The translations under genes were made by a program, and so were the position numbers. Shown in pieces: positions 32,867 through 43,990 of a DNA stretch of 64,000 bases. The DNA is from Pseudopithomyces maydicus. Its lineage: Eukaryota > Ascomycota > Dothideomycetes > Pleosporales > Didymosphaeriaceae. Every line of letters begins with the position of its first letter. Within the stretch, counting starts at the first letter, position 1. Under the pieces are notes generated by a model that was not told the DNA's origin, did not search any database, and saw only the letters and a program-made list of their open reading frames with translations. The DNA is taken from the NCBI GenBank assembly GCA_026873275.1, contig JANTUC010000002.1:2356001-2420000 (forward strand). Direction: 5' to 3'.

Positions 32867-33847
32867 ATGGCAGATTCCGTCCTTTGCATCCTAGGCTGCG
32901 GTACGTTGGCCATTCCAGCACCTTATATTCGCAACTGACAACAGAGCGTAGGTAACCTAGGAACGCCGATTCTGAAAAGCTTGTTAGATGCCAGGGCAGG
33001 TTCTGCAGCTTATTTCACACGCTTCGTAGCCTGTGTACATAGTGTCGCGTCAGAGGAAAGATTGGGTAAACGATTTGCGAAAGAGAAGGAATCGGGGAAG
33101 CTTCTTATTTCCCGTGGTCAGAACGTCAAATCAGTTCAAGATGCGACTGTTGTAATTCTTGGTGTCGATCCTTCTGATGTCGAAAGAACTCTCAATCAGG
33201 AGGGCTTGGCCCAGGCACTCAAAGGCAAACTGCTTATAAGCGTTGCAGCAGGTTGGGCGCGTCAGAGTTTGGAATCTATCATTTCTTCCGGTCAAGGATC
33301 TATCGACAAAGAAGACAGAACATGGATCATCCGTACTCTACCCAACGTTGCGGCGCAAGTCTCACAATCGCTCACAGCCATCGAAGACCCGGACCCTGAA
33401 ACCCCCAAAGAGCACAATGAAACTTGCGATGCCATCTTCTCTCAGATCGGAAGCACCGTTCATATAGCGCCGCGACTCATGTCTGCTACCACGGCTGTTG
33501 GCGGTTCTACACCTGCTTTCTGGGCTATCATATGCGATGCTTTCATCGATGCATCTGTAGCCGTGGGTGTTCCCCGACCGATTGCGCAGCAAATGATCTA
33601 CCAAAGCATGAGGGGATCTGCAGAGATGTTACAGAGTGGCCTTCAACCAAGCGAGTTGAGAGATATGGGCACAAGCCCCGAGGGTTGCACAATTGGTGGT
33701 ATCATGGTCATGGAGGAAGCAGGTGTAAGAGGTGCATTGGGGAAGGCTCTCAGAGAGGCTGTTACCCTTGCGCGTCTGATGGGAAGTGAAAGGGAAGACT
33801 TGCATGTCAACGATACGAAAGAAAATACCGGCAAACCATCGAGATAG
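32867..33847 (+). CDS. Delta-1-pyrroline-5-carboxylate reductase
   Basis: NAD(P)H-dependent P5C reductase-family protein, 309 aa, from exons 32867-32900 and 32952-33847. The intron (donor GTACGT, acceptor CGTAG) falls within the N-terminal nucleotide-binding motif, giving LCILGCGNLGTPIL. Further motifs: VILGVDPSDVE, GKLLISVAAGW, IIRTLPNVAAQV (the conserved PN) and, in the C-terminal dimer domain, ATTAVGGSTPAFWAIICDAFIDA and TSPEGCTIGGIMVMEEAGVRGAL, the P5CR signature. P5CR closes proline synthesis. As part of a catabolic cluster it may be a specialised copy handling P5C or hydroxy-P5C; whether the genome has another P5CR cannot be seen here. The coding sequence is intact. Confidence 0.93.
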
Positions 33848-34040
33848 AATACACAAAGAGACGCTGTACTGTTGTCTACCTCTCGCCTTTTGCGGTCTAT
33901 TTTTTGTGTGACTTCACAAGTTCATTTCCGATAACGCATTGATTGAGGTTTTTCTGTATTTCGTGACCAGTGCACACTGGTAATACGTGGAGAGTCGTGG
34001 TTGAGGTAGAAACCCTTTGGCAAACCACCCTTCCCCATAT

Positions 34041-36526
34041 CTAGGTTATGTACTCAATTTTCATCACCCAGGCATGTTCGCTGTCACCGAGTGCACTGTC
34101 CTCAAACAAAACCGTTAATGTACCTCCGTAGAATTCCCATTCTAGCCCTTCAGCACCCCCGTCGCCAAGGAAGCTCACCTTGTCACCTTCTAGGATTGGT
34201 AGTGGTGCTTTCACAACAAACTTTCCACCTTCTGGTTTCTTCAGACTCGTAATATAAAGCGCGTTATTCGTCTGCGTGAATCGGACGTTTGTCATTTCAT
34301 CCCTAACCTCCGCCTTCTGGAACCAATAAGTGGTATTGAAGATTGCTTCTTCATGGGCAGCGATCCACTTTCCGGCATCGCGTAGGTTGTCGATTTCGGC
34401 TTGAGGGATGGAACCGTCTGCGCGCGGACCAATATTGAGAAGAAGGTTACCGTTCTTGGACACCATGTCAACAAGTGTAGCGACCAGAGTCGTGGCGTTC
34501 ATGTACTCAGAGTCTAGGGTCGCGCGGTTGTAACCGTAAGAGTAAGGATCCATACCCCTAGGAGATATCAACACAGATTTGCAGACGTAGAGCTGTGCAA
34601 CTCACTGATTACTTTCCCACTTCCTCTTCTGCGCCGTCGCGAATGTCGCATATTCTGGCGTGTCAAAGTCATTTACCTCAGCGGTTCCACATCTAGAGTT
34701 GATTGTTACATCACGGCCTCTCTCACGCGCCCAGTTCCACCAGCGGCCCGCAAACTCGGCAGTTCCATTTGAAGCGCCGGCATCGCACCACATGATCTCG
34801 GTCTCATACTGATATGCGAGAATGTCCATCTGTGGGACCATGATGTCCTCCAGAAAATCGTTGACTGGAATGTAGCCAGTGTAAGGCTCGGTCTTGTTGG
34901 TGTACGGATTCCGTGCAATTATACCGGGATGCGTCGTTCCATCGGGACGCTCAGGTCCGTACTGTGCAAACCCGTATTTCCCCCATGATGGATTGAACCA
35001 TTCCGGCAAAGAGAAGTACGTTCCACGTTTCAAAGTGGGTTGGTACGTTTTCGCTGCATCGAAAAGCTCTTTTAGAATGTCCCTTTTTGGCCCGTAATGC
35101 AAACTTGTCCGGTTGGTGGAGTTACCAGCATCGAATAATGCAAATCCGTCGTGGTGCTTTGTTGTGAGGACGAAATACTTCGCACCGGATTCGGCAATCA
35201 AATCGACCCATTCTTTCGGTTTATAGTTGAGAGCTGTGAAGTTGGTGAAGAAATCATCGTAGTTTAGATTCGGACCGAAAGTGCGCAACCGGTAGTCTCT
35301 AAAGCCAGACTTGTCGCCTTCAGGATGCGTCGTGTACCACCAAAACCACTCGGCGTAACTCTCGAAAGGAGTGGAATTTCCCCAAGCCGGGACGGAGTAG
35401 GGGCCCCAGTGGATGAAAATGCCGAACTTTGCATCATCAAACCATTGTGGAGATTCGTGACGAGCTAGGTTACCACTGGAGCTGGTCCAGTCTGTCAAAC
35501 CAAATTGGAGGTCACTATAAGTGTGTACCGTAGTGACGTTTCCATAGACCAGTTTCACGTTGATATCGCATCGCCCAGATCCCACCACAGCAACCCTGGC
35601 GCTTTTCTGATCGCCTGGACATAACCGCCTAATGTGTCCTGGCTCGACTGTTCGAACCAAGGAACCTTCGACGGTGATAGCTAGCCCTTCGCCATGCACG
35701 CAATCTGTGCCTACGTTGTTGATGGTTACCTCAACAACCTGACTTTTGATACCGTCTTTTTCGATCCACTTCTGTGTTGGCTTGACGCTTTGCACGCCTA
35801 TACTATTTAGGCCATCGGCCTCCCACAGAGAAGCGGCGAAAACATGAATCCGTCCGGTGGTTGCGTTTGTCGTGTTCGGTAAGGTAATCGCGGTGAGCTG
35901 TTTTCCAGGCGTCAGAGCCGCCTCTGACTCGAATATGTGACTGGTGTTGAAATTTGTAGAATTTCTTGTGAAAAACGACGGGTAAATGATTTCGCCACGA
36001 TTTATGGCCAGGAAAGACCACCATGGCTCGCTTCTCAACTCTGCCGTAGACCTGTTCATTTAGCATTGATACGCCTTGTCGAGTCGAATGACCAATGATC
36101 ATGGGCGGACACCGGGATTACATACGTCGTGTTGTCGGCATAGGTGAAGGTGATGTTGCCCAGAACCGTTTTCTTGCGAAGATCTGAGGAGTGCAGTACA
36201 GATAGAGCAAAGGCAGAGGTTGGTTTGCCGAGAGGAATAGTCTGGCCAGAGCAGATTATGTTGTCAGGCGTCGCTGGGCCGCGATAGCCGGGTGCGTGGT
36301 ACGTTGAACCGGAGCTTGAGACGTAAGACGCGTCGCTCGAGGAATACGGCGTGGATGCCGGGTATGACTGGTTAAGGCTGTCGTAGGAAGACTCTCCAGG
36401 ATGTGTACCGAAAGCCTGGTTGTTGAAGTAAGGTTCCAGATGCAGGAGAATGGATCGTGCAATGGCACCACAACTGGTGGACGACACTACCGCAAAGGCC
36501 CACAGGCGTAGAGTGCCCATCCTCAT
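34041..36526 (-). CDS. Secreted alpha-L-fucosidase, GH29
   Basis: Extracellular retaining alpha-L-fucosidase (787 aa) removing fucose from glycoproteins or plant polysaccharides. Exons 36126-36526, 36051-34606 and 34557-34041, with introns of 74 and 48 bp; both junctions keep frame (joins NTTSTAELRSEPWW and ESNQGMDPYSYGYN). The N-terminus (MRMGTLRLWAFAVVSS) is a signal peptide, and many N-x-S/T sites follow. An N-terminal beta-rich region of about 330 residues precedes the GH29 barrel. The barrel begins at PQWFDDAKFGIFIHWGPYSV and includes AKYFVLTTKHHDGFALF and EIMWCDAG, whose Asp matches the GH29 nucleophile. The last part contains NGNLLLNIGPRADG. The extra N-terminal domain makes it longer than typical GH29 enzymes. 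It sits convergent to the P5C reductase, beside the amino-acid cluster. Confidence 0.93.
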
Positions 36527-37032
36527 ATCACGTGCAAAGATTCAATTGGACCCTTGGAATGCCACACGCAATCAAGAGTACCGTAGACGAGAGGACGGGA
36601 TTGTCATTTTAAAGGAGGAAAGCTACACATGGCACGTCTCCGCAAGTGAAGCTTCGGCTCGGCAGTGTTCTACCGACGGCCGCGATAGCTGATCATCATG
36701 GTGGGAGACGACGTCGGGAAGGAGGAGCTAGTGCCCAGAAGGCTGGCCAGGTTACAATGATAGACTAGATAGCGTGAGGTCGCGGGTTTGGTTCAAAGCT
36801 AGACTACCTGTCCGGGTTGCCCGTTGCGGACGATGGAAAGGACACAAGGGTTCCAAGGTTGGACCGTACCTACCCCAGGCAAGGTAGCGGCCTTGGCAGC
36901 GCGCGGCCCAAGCTTCCGCGCCTTCCCCACGCCAGCGCGGACGGAAAGGACGGACGGCGAGGGACTGTCGACGCAGCAATTGCTCCCCTGCCCAGCTGCT
37001 GCCGCCGTCACCCGCTGCCACCCGCCTCCGCC
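36527..37032. promoter_or_regulatory. Divergent promoter, fucosidase / AP-2 mu
   Basis: A 506-bp region between opposite start codons, becoming C/G-rich toward AP-2 mu. Reading frames here are upstream extensions without family support. Confidence 0.5.
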
Positions 37033-38455
37033 ATGCTCTCCGGCATCCTCATCTTCAACCAGAAGGGCGAGAACCTCATTTTCCGCGCCTTCCGCAACGA
37101 CTGCCGCCCGCGCCTCGCCGACGTCTTCCGCATCCAGGTCATTTCGAATGCCCAGGTGCGCTCGCCCATCCTCACCCTCGGCTCCACCACCTTCAGCCAT
37201 GTCAAGCACGAGAACATCTACCTGGTCGCCGTTACCAAGAGCAATGCAAATGCCGCCCTGGTCTTCGAGTTCATATATCGCCTGATTGGCCTGGGCAAGG
37301 CCTACTTTGGCAAGTTCGACGAGGAGGCCGTCAAGAACAATTTTGTCCTGGTTTACGAGCTGCTGGACGAGATCTTGGACTTTGGCTACCCGCAGAACAC
37401 CGAGACGGACACCCTGAAGATGTACATCACGACCGAGGGCGTCAAGTCGGAGCGAGCCATGGTACGAGTCTTCCCCGCAGAGTGTGCATACCGTGACAGT
37501 GCTGATTGCGTTCCAGGAGGACTCCTCCAAGATTACAATGCAGGCCACGGGTGCCACGTCGTGGCGACGAAACGACATCAAGTACCGCAAGAACGAAGCC
37601 TTCGTGGACGTTATAGAAGACGTGAACCTGCTCATGTCGGCAACCGGCACCGTTCTACGCGCAGACGTCAACGGCCAAATCATAATGCGTGCTTACCTGT
37701 CAGGGACCCCGGAGTGCAAGTTTGGCCTGAACGATCGCCTTACTCTGGGCGACGACAACCTACAAACGCCATCCGGCAACAAAGCTGGCGCCAAGGCGAC
37801 GCGCGCAGCGGCAGGAAGCGTGTCACTGGAAGATTGCCAATTCCACCAGTGTGTCAAGCTCGGCAAGTTCGACGCCGACAGGATAATCTCCTTCATCCCC
37901 CGGACGGCGAGTTCGAACTGATGCGCTATCGTGCCACTGAAAATGTAAATCTTCCATTCAAGGTACACGCCATCGTGAATGAAGTTGGCAAGACCAAGGT
38001 AGAATATAGCATTGCCATCCGTGCCAATTACGGCTCGAAGCTCTTTGCAACGAACGTGGTAGTGCGGATACCTACGCCTCTGAACACGGCGCGCATCACC
38101 GAGCGGACTTCGCAGGGCAAGGCCAAGTACGAGCCGGAGCACAACAACATTGTTTGGAAGATCCCGCGCTTCACTGGGCAGAGCGAGTTCGTCCTCAGCG
38201 CGGAAGCGAGTTTGACGAGCATGACGAATCAGAAGGCTTGGTCAAGACCCCCGTTAAACTTGAGCTTTTCGCTGTTGATGTTTACGAGCTCAGGGCTTCT
38301 TGTGCGCTATCTGAAAGTGTTCGAGAAGAGCAACTACAGCAGCGTGAAGTGGGTACGATATATGACAAGGGCAGGTAACTATGAGATACGGTATGCTCTC
38401 CCATGATGGCTGCAAATAATTTCGTCAGAATGCTAACTGCCATTGCAGATTCTAG
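37033..38455 (+). CDS. apm4: AP-2 complex subunit mu (clathrin adaptor), frame broken once
   Basis: Medium subunit of the AP-2 adaptor, which selects cargo for clathrin endocytosis at the plasma membrane. Exons 37033-37461, 37517-38390 and 38449-38455. The last intron (donor GTATGC, branch GCTAAC, acceptor TTGCAG) yields the usual short C-terminal ending YEIRF. Longin-type N-terminal domain: MLSGILIFNQKGENLIFR and VYELLDEILDFGYPQ. The mu-homology domain has WRRNDIKYRKNEAFVDVIE, KFGLNDRL, GEFELMRYR, and SLLMFTSSGLLVRYLKVFE. Length with the break bridged, about 436 aa, matches Apm4/AP2M1. The frame shifts by one inside the C5 run 37897-37901, exactly at the conserved SFIPPDGEF motif; one C appears to be missing. 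As read, the upstream frame stops at 37919-37921. A loss of AP-2 mu is less likely than a base-calling error. Confidence 0.9.
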
Positions 38456-39849
38456 GCGATGTCATAAATAAACGGACTAGTGCGTGCTATGGTCAGGAAT
38501 GCATTGCAGGCGTTTTTTTTCTTTGGAATACAAGTGCAATATATCCGTGCGGGTAATTAGATGATTCTTTTACGGGGAAGAAGAAATCCCCGCTGTGGAA
38601 AAGCCCGAATGCTACCACCTCGATCACGAATTTGTAGCATCTTGCATTGCCATAATCATGGCAAACGAACCTTTTGTTCAAAGCTTGGTCATGATAATGC
38701 CGGATCGATTGTAACGATGGTCATCTTGGTAGACACAGTGGGGCTCTCAAGGTCGACGACATGGATCTAGCATCGCTCAAGGCTGGTCATTGTATATACC
38801 ACTCATAAGTTTTGGTGGCAGATTCCTTCATTCTTGATGCGCTGTCAGAAGTCCGCGAAACAACAGAGTGGATCGAAAAGACATGGATTTGCAGTCATCT
38901 TAAACGCGAACGGCTCGGATGGGTTCCGACTACTGTGCGCCGCAAAGGGGTTAGTGTTTCCGTGGCGTGGTGGCACTGCCATGTACCTGCATCAGCGTTT
39001 GCATCAGCAGGCATCGACCTACGGCTACGGAGCTAGTCACATTCTCGCCAGGAAGGGCAGTAAATTTGTAATCTTTCAATGTTTCATGGAACGTGCTTGG
39101 CGTAGAATCTGTGCTCCCCAAGTCTGCGAAGCCTGCGAGGCAGCGCAATGCACCTGGACAAAGACAAAGCCTGGAAAGGCTGGCCTCCCCTAGATGGCAA
39201 TGCCATGTCAGCACAACTACATAGCTATGCACCTCACAACTCCAGCAGATGCAGGAACGGTGGGTACCACTGGTTTTGTGGGGATTTTGACGTGAACGGG
39301 TACGACGGCGGAAGCAATAGGCAACGGACTTGGCATTAATGTCGTTGCCCCTGCTTTTGACTAAGCGCCATCTAGATCCCCATTCGTCCATCCATGTCCG
39401 TGACACCATTTTCTTTCGGCGGAATGCCAAGGAGAACAACGGAAATGAGCATGGCGGCAACTGCCCACCGATTACCTTCGGTACCATACATAGATACCTG
39501 ACTAGGGTTTTATCCTACGGACTCGAGCGTTAGCGGAACAGCCCCCATCGGCCAACGGGAATCATCCTCTTTGCCAGTGGATTCTTCGTATTGGGGAAAA
39601 TGCGACAAACTCACCAGGCGGAAGGCCCACGAGCGCAGGTGGGTATAAGTTGGCGCACTCGTGCTCTACATGGCAGATTTGATTAATCCAGCCATTCGTT
39701 TCTTTTGCACTCACACTCTTTTCGCGACTTGTTCGTATCCATTCTTTTGTCAGGTTATTTGACTTTTACTATTATTCACCGCGTGTTTTATTGGTTTTGA
39801 TTTCTTCTCTTTACACTTCCGGCCATTCGAGTACAAGTATATTGCAGCC
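38456..39849. other. Long intergenic region
   Basis: A 1.4-kb stretch between AP-2 mu and the jacalin-like gene (both plus). Overlapping short frames on both strands lack family features. The last 150 bp are T/C-rich, like a strong fungal promoter and 5'UTR. No RNA gene or element was recognised. Confidence 0.5.
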
Positions 39850-42218
39850 ATGAAATTCACCAACAAGTCGGCCTATTCGGCCGTTGCCGCTGTCACAGCA
39901 ATCTTTGGGACTGTCCAGGCCAACGAAGACTGCTATGAGAACGGTCCTTGGAAGTCACACTCTGTTGGGTACGATACTGGCGGTCCATGGTGTGCAACGC
40001 GCTGGAAGCAAGGTGGCGCAATCAACGGTGTGCAGGCGTGGTACAACGGGGACAGCATCAACGGTATCGAGTTCCAATATACAGACGGAGCTGCTCCAGA
40101 GAGGTTTGGTCAGATGTATGGAGACAAGAAGGACTGGCTGCAATGGGACACGACGAAAGAAGAGGTTGAGGCCATCACCATCTGGCCCAATGGAAAATCC
40201 GATGTCCAGCGCGTAGCTGCAGTTCAAATCACCATCAGAGGCAGAGAACCATGGATGGCCGGAAACGTTCCAAAGAACACACAGGGTTACGATAGCCCCG
40301 TCGTCAATGGCGCAGGTATCATTATGGGTGCATTCGGAAAGCATGGAGGCAGCATCGATTTCCTTGGCTTCATGATGCTCGAATCTGGCATCAAGGACCG
40401 TAACATTCAGGACTTCAGCCTTAATGGAGACAGCCTCAATGCTAACAACGAGGCAATCAAGAACGCGAAGCCTGAGGGGATCGACTCTTTCACGCAAGAG
40501 AATTGGACGGGTAACAACATGACCTACGAGGTCACCAGGAGTAAAAGAAAGTCCAAAAGCTGGTCCACCACCAGGAACTCTGCGAAAACGTTCGGCGGCT
40601 CTGTCAGCGCGGGCATTGATTTTGGGCTTCCAGCGATCGGTCTCGGTGGAAGTATCAATACCGAATTTCACTGGGAGACCAAGACGGAGACCGAAACCAG
40701 CGAAGCAGGTGAACTTGAGGTTAGTACTATCTCTTTGAGATACGGTATGACTTGCTAACTCAAACATTGTAGGAAGAGTTCGAGATGAAGGTATCCGGCA
40801 AGGTTCCCAAGGGTGAAGCAATTTACTGCGAGTCTTTGGCCTTCAGCGGTAAATACGACCTGGATTATGGTAGCACAGTCAGCATTTCTTCTTACCCAAA
40901 AGTTCAAGTCAGCAGAACTGATAGCGTTTAGATTAATCTCGAGCTCCAGAGCGGCGCGACTTGGTCGTACCACGAGTCCGGAACTGTGAAGGGTGTTGCA
41001 TGGTCCAGGAATGAGAACAAGTGCATCAGCTATGGAAAAGGACAGTCGGGCGCAGAGGTTTTGCAGAAGAAACTTGAGGAGTGGAAGCAAAACCCCGAAA
41101 AGGAAGAAGAGGAAAGGATTGCACGCGAAGAAAGGGCCGACGAGGAGGAGAAGGAAGACGAACCCACCACAACCAGCGAGGCTGTTGCATCTGCGACTGA
41201 TTCTATACCGACTGAGACTGAGGAATCTACACCGACTGAGACTGAGGAATCTACTCCAACCGAGACTGAGGAATCTACGCCCACCGAGACTGAGGAACCC
41301 ACCCCCACCGAAACTGAAGAATCCACCCCAACTGAGACTGAGGACCCTGATGTTGACGGCGAGGACGATACCGAAGTTGACGGCGAGGATGATACCGAAG
41401 TTGACGGCGAGGATGATACCGAAGTTGACGGCGAGGATGATACCGATGTTGTTGACGGCGAGGATGATACCGAAGTTGACGGCGAGGATGATACCGATGT
41501 TGTTGACGAAGACGATACCGATGTTGTCGATGAGGACGATACCGATGTTGTCGATGAGGACGATACTGACGTTGTCGATGAGGACGATACTGACGTTGTC
41601 GATGAGGACGACACCGATGTTGTTGACGAAGATGATACTGACGTTGTCGATGAGGAAGACGCCGATGTTGTGGACGAAGATGACACCGATATTGTCGATG
41701 AGGACGATGCTGATGTTGTCGACGAGGATACTGATGTTGTTGACGAAGATGATGGCGAGCTTGTGGACGAGGATGACAGTGAGCTTGTAGACGAGGATGA
41801 TAGCGAGCTTGTGGATGAAGACGACAGTGAGATAGTGGACGAGGAAGATGGTGAGCTTGCGGATGAAGATGACGGCGAGCTCGTGGATGAAGACGACAGT
41901 GAACTCGAAGACGAGACTGCGGATGGCGAGGAGTCCACGGAGGATACAGAGGATGGTACCGTTGACGAAGAAGCCGGCGAATCCGAGGAGAGCACAATCG
42001 TCGAAAGCTCCACGTTGGAATCAGCTACAATGGCAGCTTCTGTCCACATTGGAATCCCAACGCCAATTGTGGAGTCAGACCCAACTACAACCTCCCGAGC
42101 TCGAACTACGTCCAAAGCTCGCGCCACATCCACGCGCAAGCCAACCAAACACACTCGTGCCGAGGCTACTCCAGCCCCGGTCATCCCAGGCAAGCGCAGT
42201 ATCTTCTTCTGGGGTTAG
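39850..42218 (+). CDS. Secreted jacalin-like / aerolysin-like protein with long acidic repeat tail
   Basis: Modular protein of about 753 aa. Exons: 39850-40719, 40773-40877 (inferred) and 40932-42218. The first intron (donor GTTAGT, branch GCTAAC) is clear. The second is inferred because the frame otherwise meets TAG at 40929-40931 while a family-like continuation resumes directly after it; its GTCAGC donor is weak. Residues 1-24 form a signal peptide. Residues about 30-175 look like a jacalin-type beta-prism lectin (Gly-rich, FLGF motif). About 205-360 resemble the elongated Ser/Thr-rich beta region of aerolysin-fold (natterin-like) proteins. After a charged Glu/Lys helix come TPTETEES-type repeats and then tandem DGEDDTEV and VDEDDTDV octads up to about 41930. 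Such lectin plus aerolysin-fold proteins can be pore formers or merely lectins; activity is not shown. If the second intron is wrong, the protein ends at 40931. Confidence 0.72.
41204..41930 (+). repeat. In-frame 24-bp minisatellite coding acidic octapeptides
   Basis: Tandem 24-bp units encode TPTETEES-type repeats (about 41204-41345), then DGEDDTEV-type (about 41350-41495), then VDEDDTDV and VDEDDSEL variants (to about 41930). Neighbouring copies are nearly identical at DNA level, indicating recent expansion. Confidence 0.9.
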
Positions 42219-43003
42219 ATGTTATATCTTTTTCTCGTAGAGCTTATCTTGGGGTTATTTCCTTATTCTAAATGTACTTTTTTGAAGCCTACACTGTAAT
42301 TTTGATAGTTCACCGCCTCATCGAATTCGTGTTCATGAAGCTGAACAATGTTTGTTCGTGACTTTGGAACTGGAATGAGAGACATCTGCTTGAAATTCTA
42401 CGTTGAAGCCCGATATTAGCCCCATTGAACTGATTCAGGATCCCTGTTTCATCATTAAGACTTTCCTTCTTGAAATATGGAAAAAGTAAATGATCAAGTA
42501 TGTAGAGGGTGGAGTTAAGAAGAGTGATGGGTGAGTGATTGTATAGGCTCCTCATGTATTTTATAGAAAATGTAACCTTTTTATTAACGTTGCGAGAGCC
42601 TTTGAACATGAGAGGGTGAATGCAATTTATGAGAGTGCGGCGAGTATGTTTGGACGGTAGCGTACTGGTAGATGGTCAATCCCAATACCACGGAAGCCGG
42701 AGACAGAAAACGCATTCTTATACTACTAACGAGTGTCGCCGCTAGACCAGGGCGTAAACCAATGCACTCTAAAAATAAGCCAAACGCTGCCAACGCTGCG
42801 CTATTGATACCACAGAGAGGCAATTGGGCCGGCCGTACCACTCAACAATCCCCATGCGAACGATATAAAGCGTATTCGTCCTTGAATCAAAGCGTACTCT
42901 TGAAAATTAATAACCCCACCTCGAACGCATTAAAGGTATTAGTTCTATACGACTGGTCCAGATATTGCCTATCTTGGGGTAACATAGTGCATTCGAAACT
43001 ACT
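42219..43003. other. Intergenic region
   Basis: 785 bp of AT-rich DNA between two plus-strand genes. Nothing recognisable is seen. Confidence 0.5.
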
Positions 43004-43990
43004 ATGAATACCAGCCGGTATCAGTCAATTGGCAAAGGGTATTGCGGAAGCGTATGGGCCCTCGACGACGCAAATACCGCCGTCAAGCGCGAAGATGGCG
43101 GTCCTGGCCGCTCCGTCACCAACGACTACAACATGCATCTCCTCATTCTTCAAAGCGCATCGCAACACCTCTCCCGATCATCACCTATCGCCATACCTCA
43201 ATGCCATGCATTGATCCAATCAATAGATGTATGGTGGCAAGATCACCTTCCTCAATTTCCTGTGGGCTACTCTGCTTGCAGGGCAATCATATCGGAGCGC
43301 ATTCCAAAGGTCCCTCGGTGCATCAGCAACAAAATTGTGGATTTGTTCTGTGCCGATAATCCTCAACTATCCCAATTTGTAAAGAACAATGCCGACGACG
43401 ACGCATGCTTAATTCGCCCGTATCTGGGGCGACGACGTCGACACAACCAAAAAGTACCGAGTCAATCGCAGTTCCGGCGCTTCAGCTTGCGCAATGTTCC
43501 CCTCCATATTGACCAGATGGAAATGCATAGTCTAGATGTGGTAGCCTACGCAGAGGCCATGGCGGAGGCACTTGCGATGATGCACTGGGGTGCGCGCATC
43601 GATGCTAATGACGTCGAGTTCGTGCTTGCGCCTTCAAGAACCGGATCCTCAATAGGATCTGTCTTCAGGTCTGCCTACCTAGGGACACATAATCTCTGGA
43701 TCCTCGATTTCGACTGTTGTAATCCTCTCACGATGGATGAAGTCGGACTTGAAAAAGCCTGCACAGCGTTCTTCAAGAATGATCCGTTCTATCCGAGGCC
43801 TACCAGTGACGAGGCTGCCGATTTGGAACTATGGGAAGTCTTTAAGCGAAAGTTTTTGGTCATCAGTAAAGGAATTTTAGGTGAAACTGGTGGAGCCTCA
43901 ACTCTGCCAGAAAGGCTGATGGGCATGATCGAGGAAGAAGGGAGTAGGATGAGAAAGAGGAAGAAGGGACTTGCATGCAAGGATGACTAG
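43004..43990 (+). CDS. DUF3669-domain protein
   Basis: Single-exon 328-aa protein. The C-terminal two thirds match the fungal DUF3669 pattern: a helix with YAEAMAEALAMMHW, then DANDVEFVLAPS, the hallmark WILDFDCCNPLTMDEVGLE and AFFKNDPFYPRP. These proteins are often labelled zinc-finger protein in databases, but no zinc motif is visible here. The N-terminus has a Gly-rich YQSIGKGYCGSVWA followed by AVKRE, which looks like the ATP-loop and VAIK lysine of protein kinases. Together with the DFD-like LDFDCC this suggests a degenerate kinase fold (inference). The C-terminus is basic (RMRKRKKG), a possible nuclear signal. Function is unknown. Confidence 0.85.
   Translation: MNTSRYQSIGKGYCGSVWALDDANTAVKREDGGPGRSVTNDYNMHLLILQSASQHLSRSSPIAIPQCHALIQSIDVWWQDHLPQFPVGYSACRAIISERIPKVPRCISNKIVDLFCADNPQLSQFVKNNADDDACLIRPYLGRRRRHNQKVPSQSQFRRFSLRNVPLHIDQMEMHSLDVVAYAEAMAEALAMMHWGARIDANDVEFVLAPSRTGSSIGSVFRSAYLGTHNLWILDFDCCNPLTMDEVGLEKACTAFFKNDPFYPRPTSDEAADLELWEVFKRKFLVISKGILGETGGASTLPERLMGMIEEEGSRMRKRKKGLACKDD

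Noticed and set aside
36799..37683. 294-aa minus-strand frame
   Set aside because: Antisense to AP-2 mu exon 1 and 2.
39955..40821. 288-aa minus-strand frame
   Set aside because: Antisense to the jacalin-like gene, with no family resemblance.
41030..42193. 387-aa Ser-rich minus-strand frame
   Set aside because: Mirror of the acidic repeat region on the other strand; repetition keeps all frames open.
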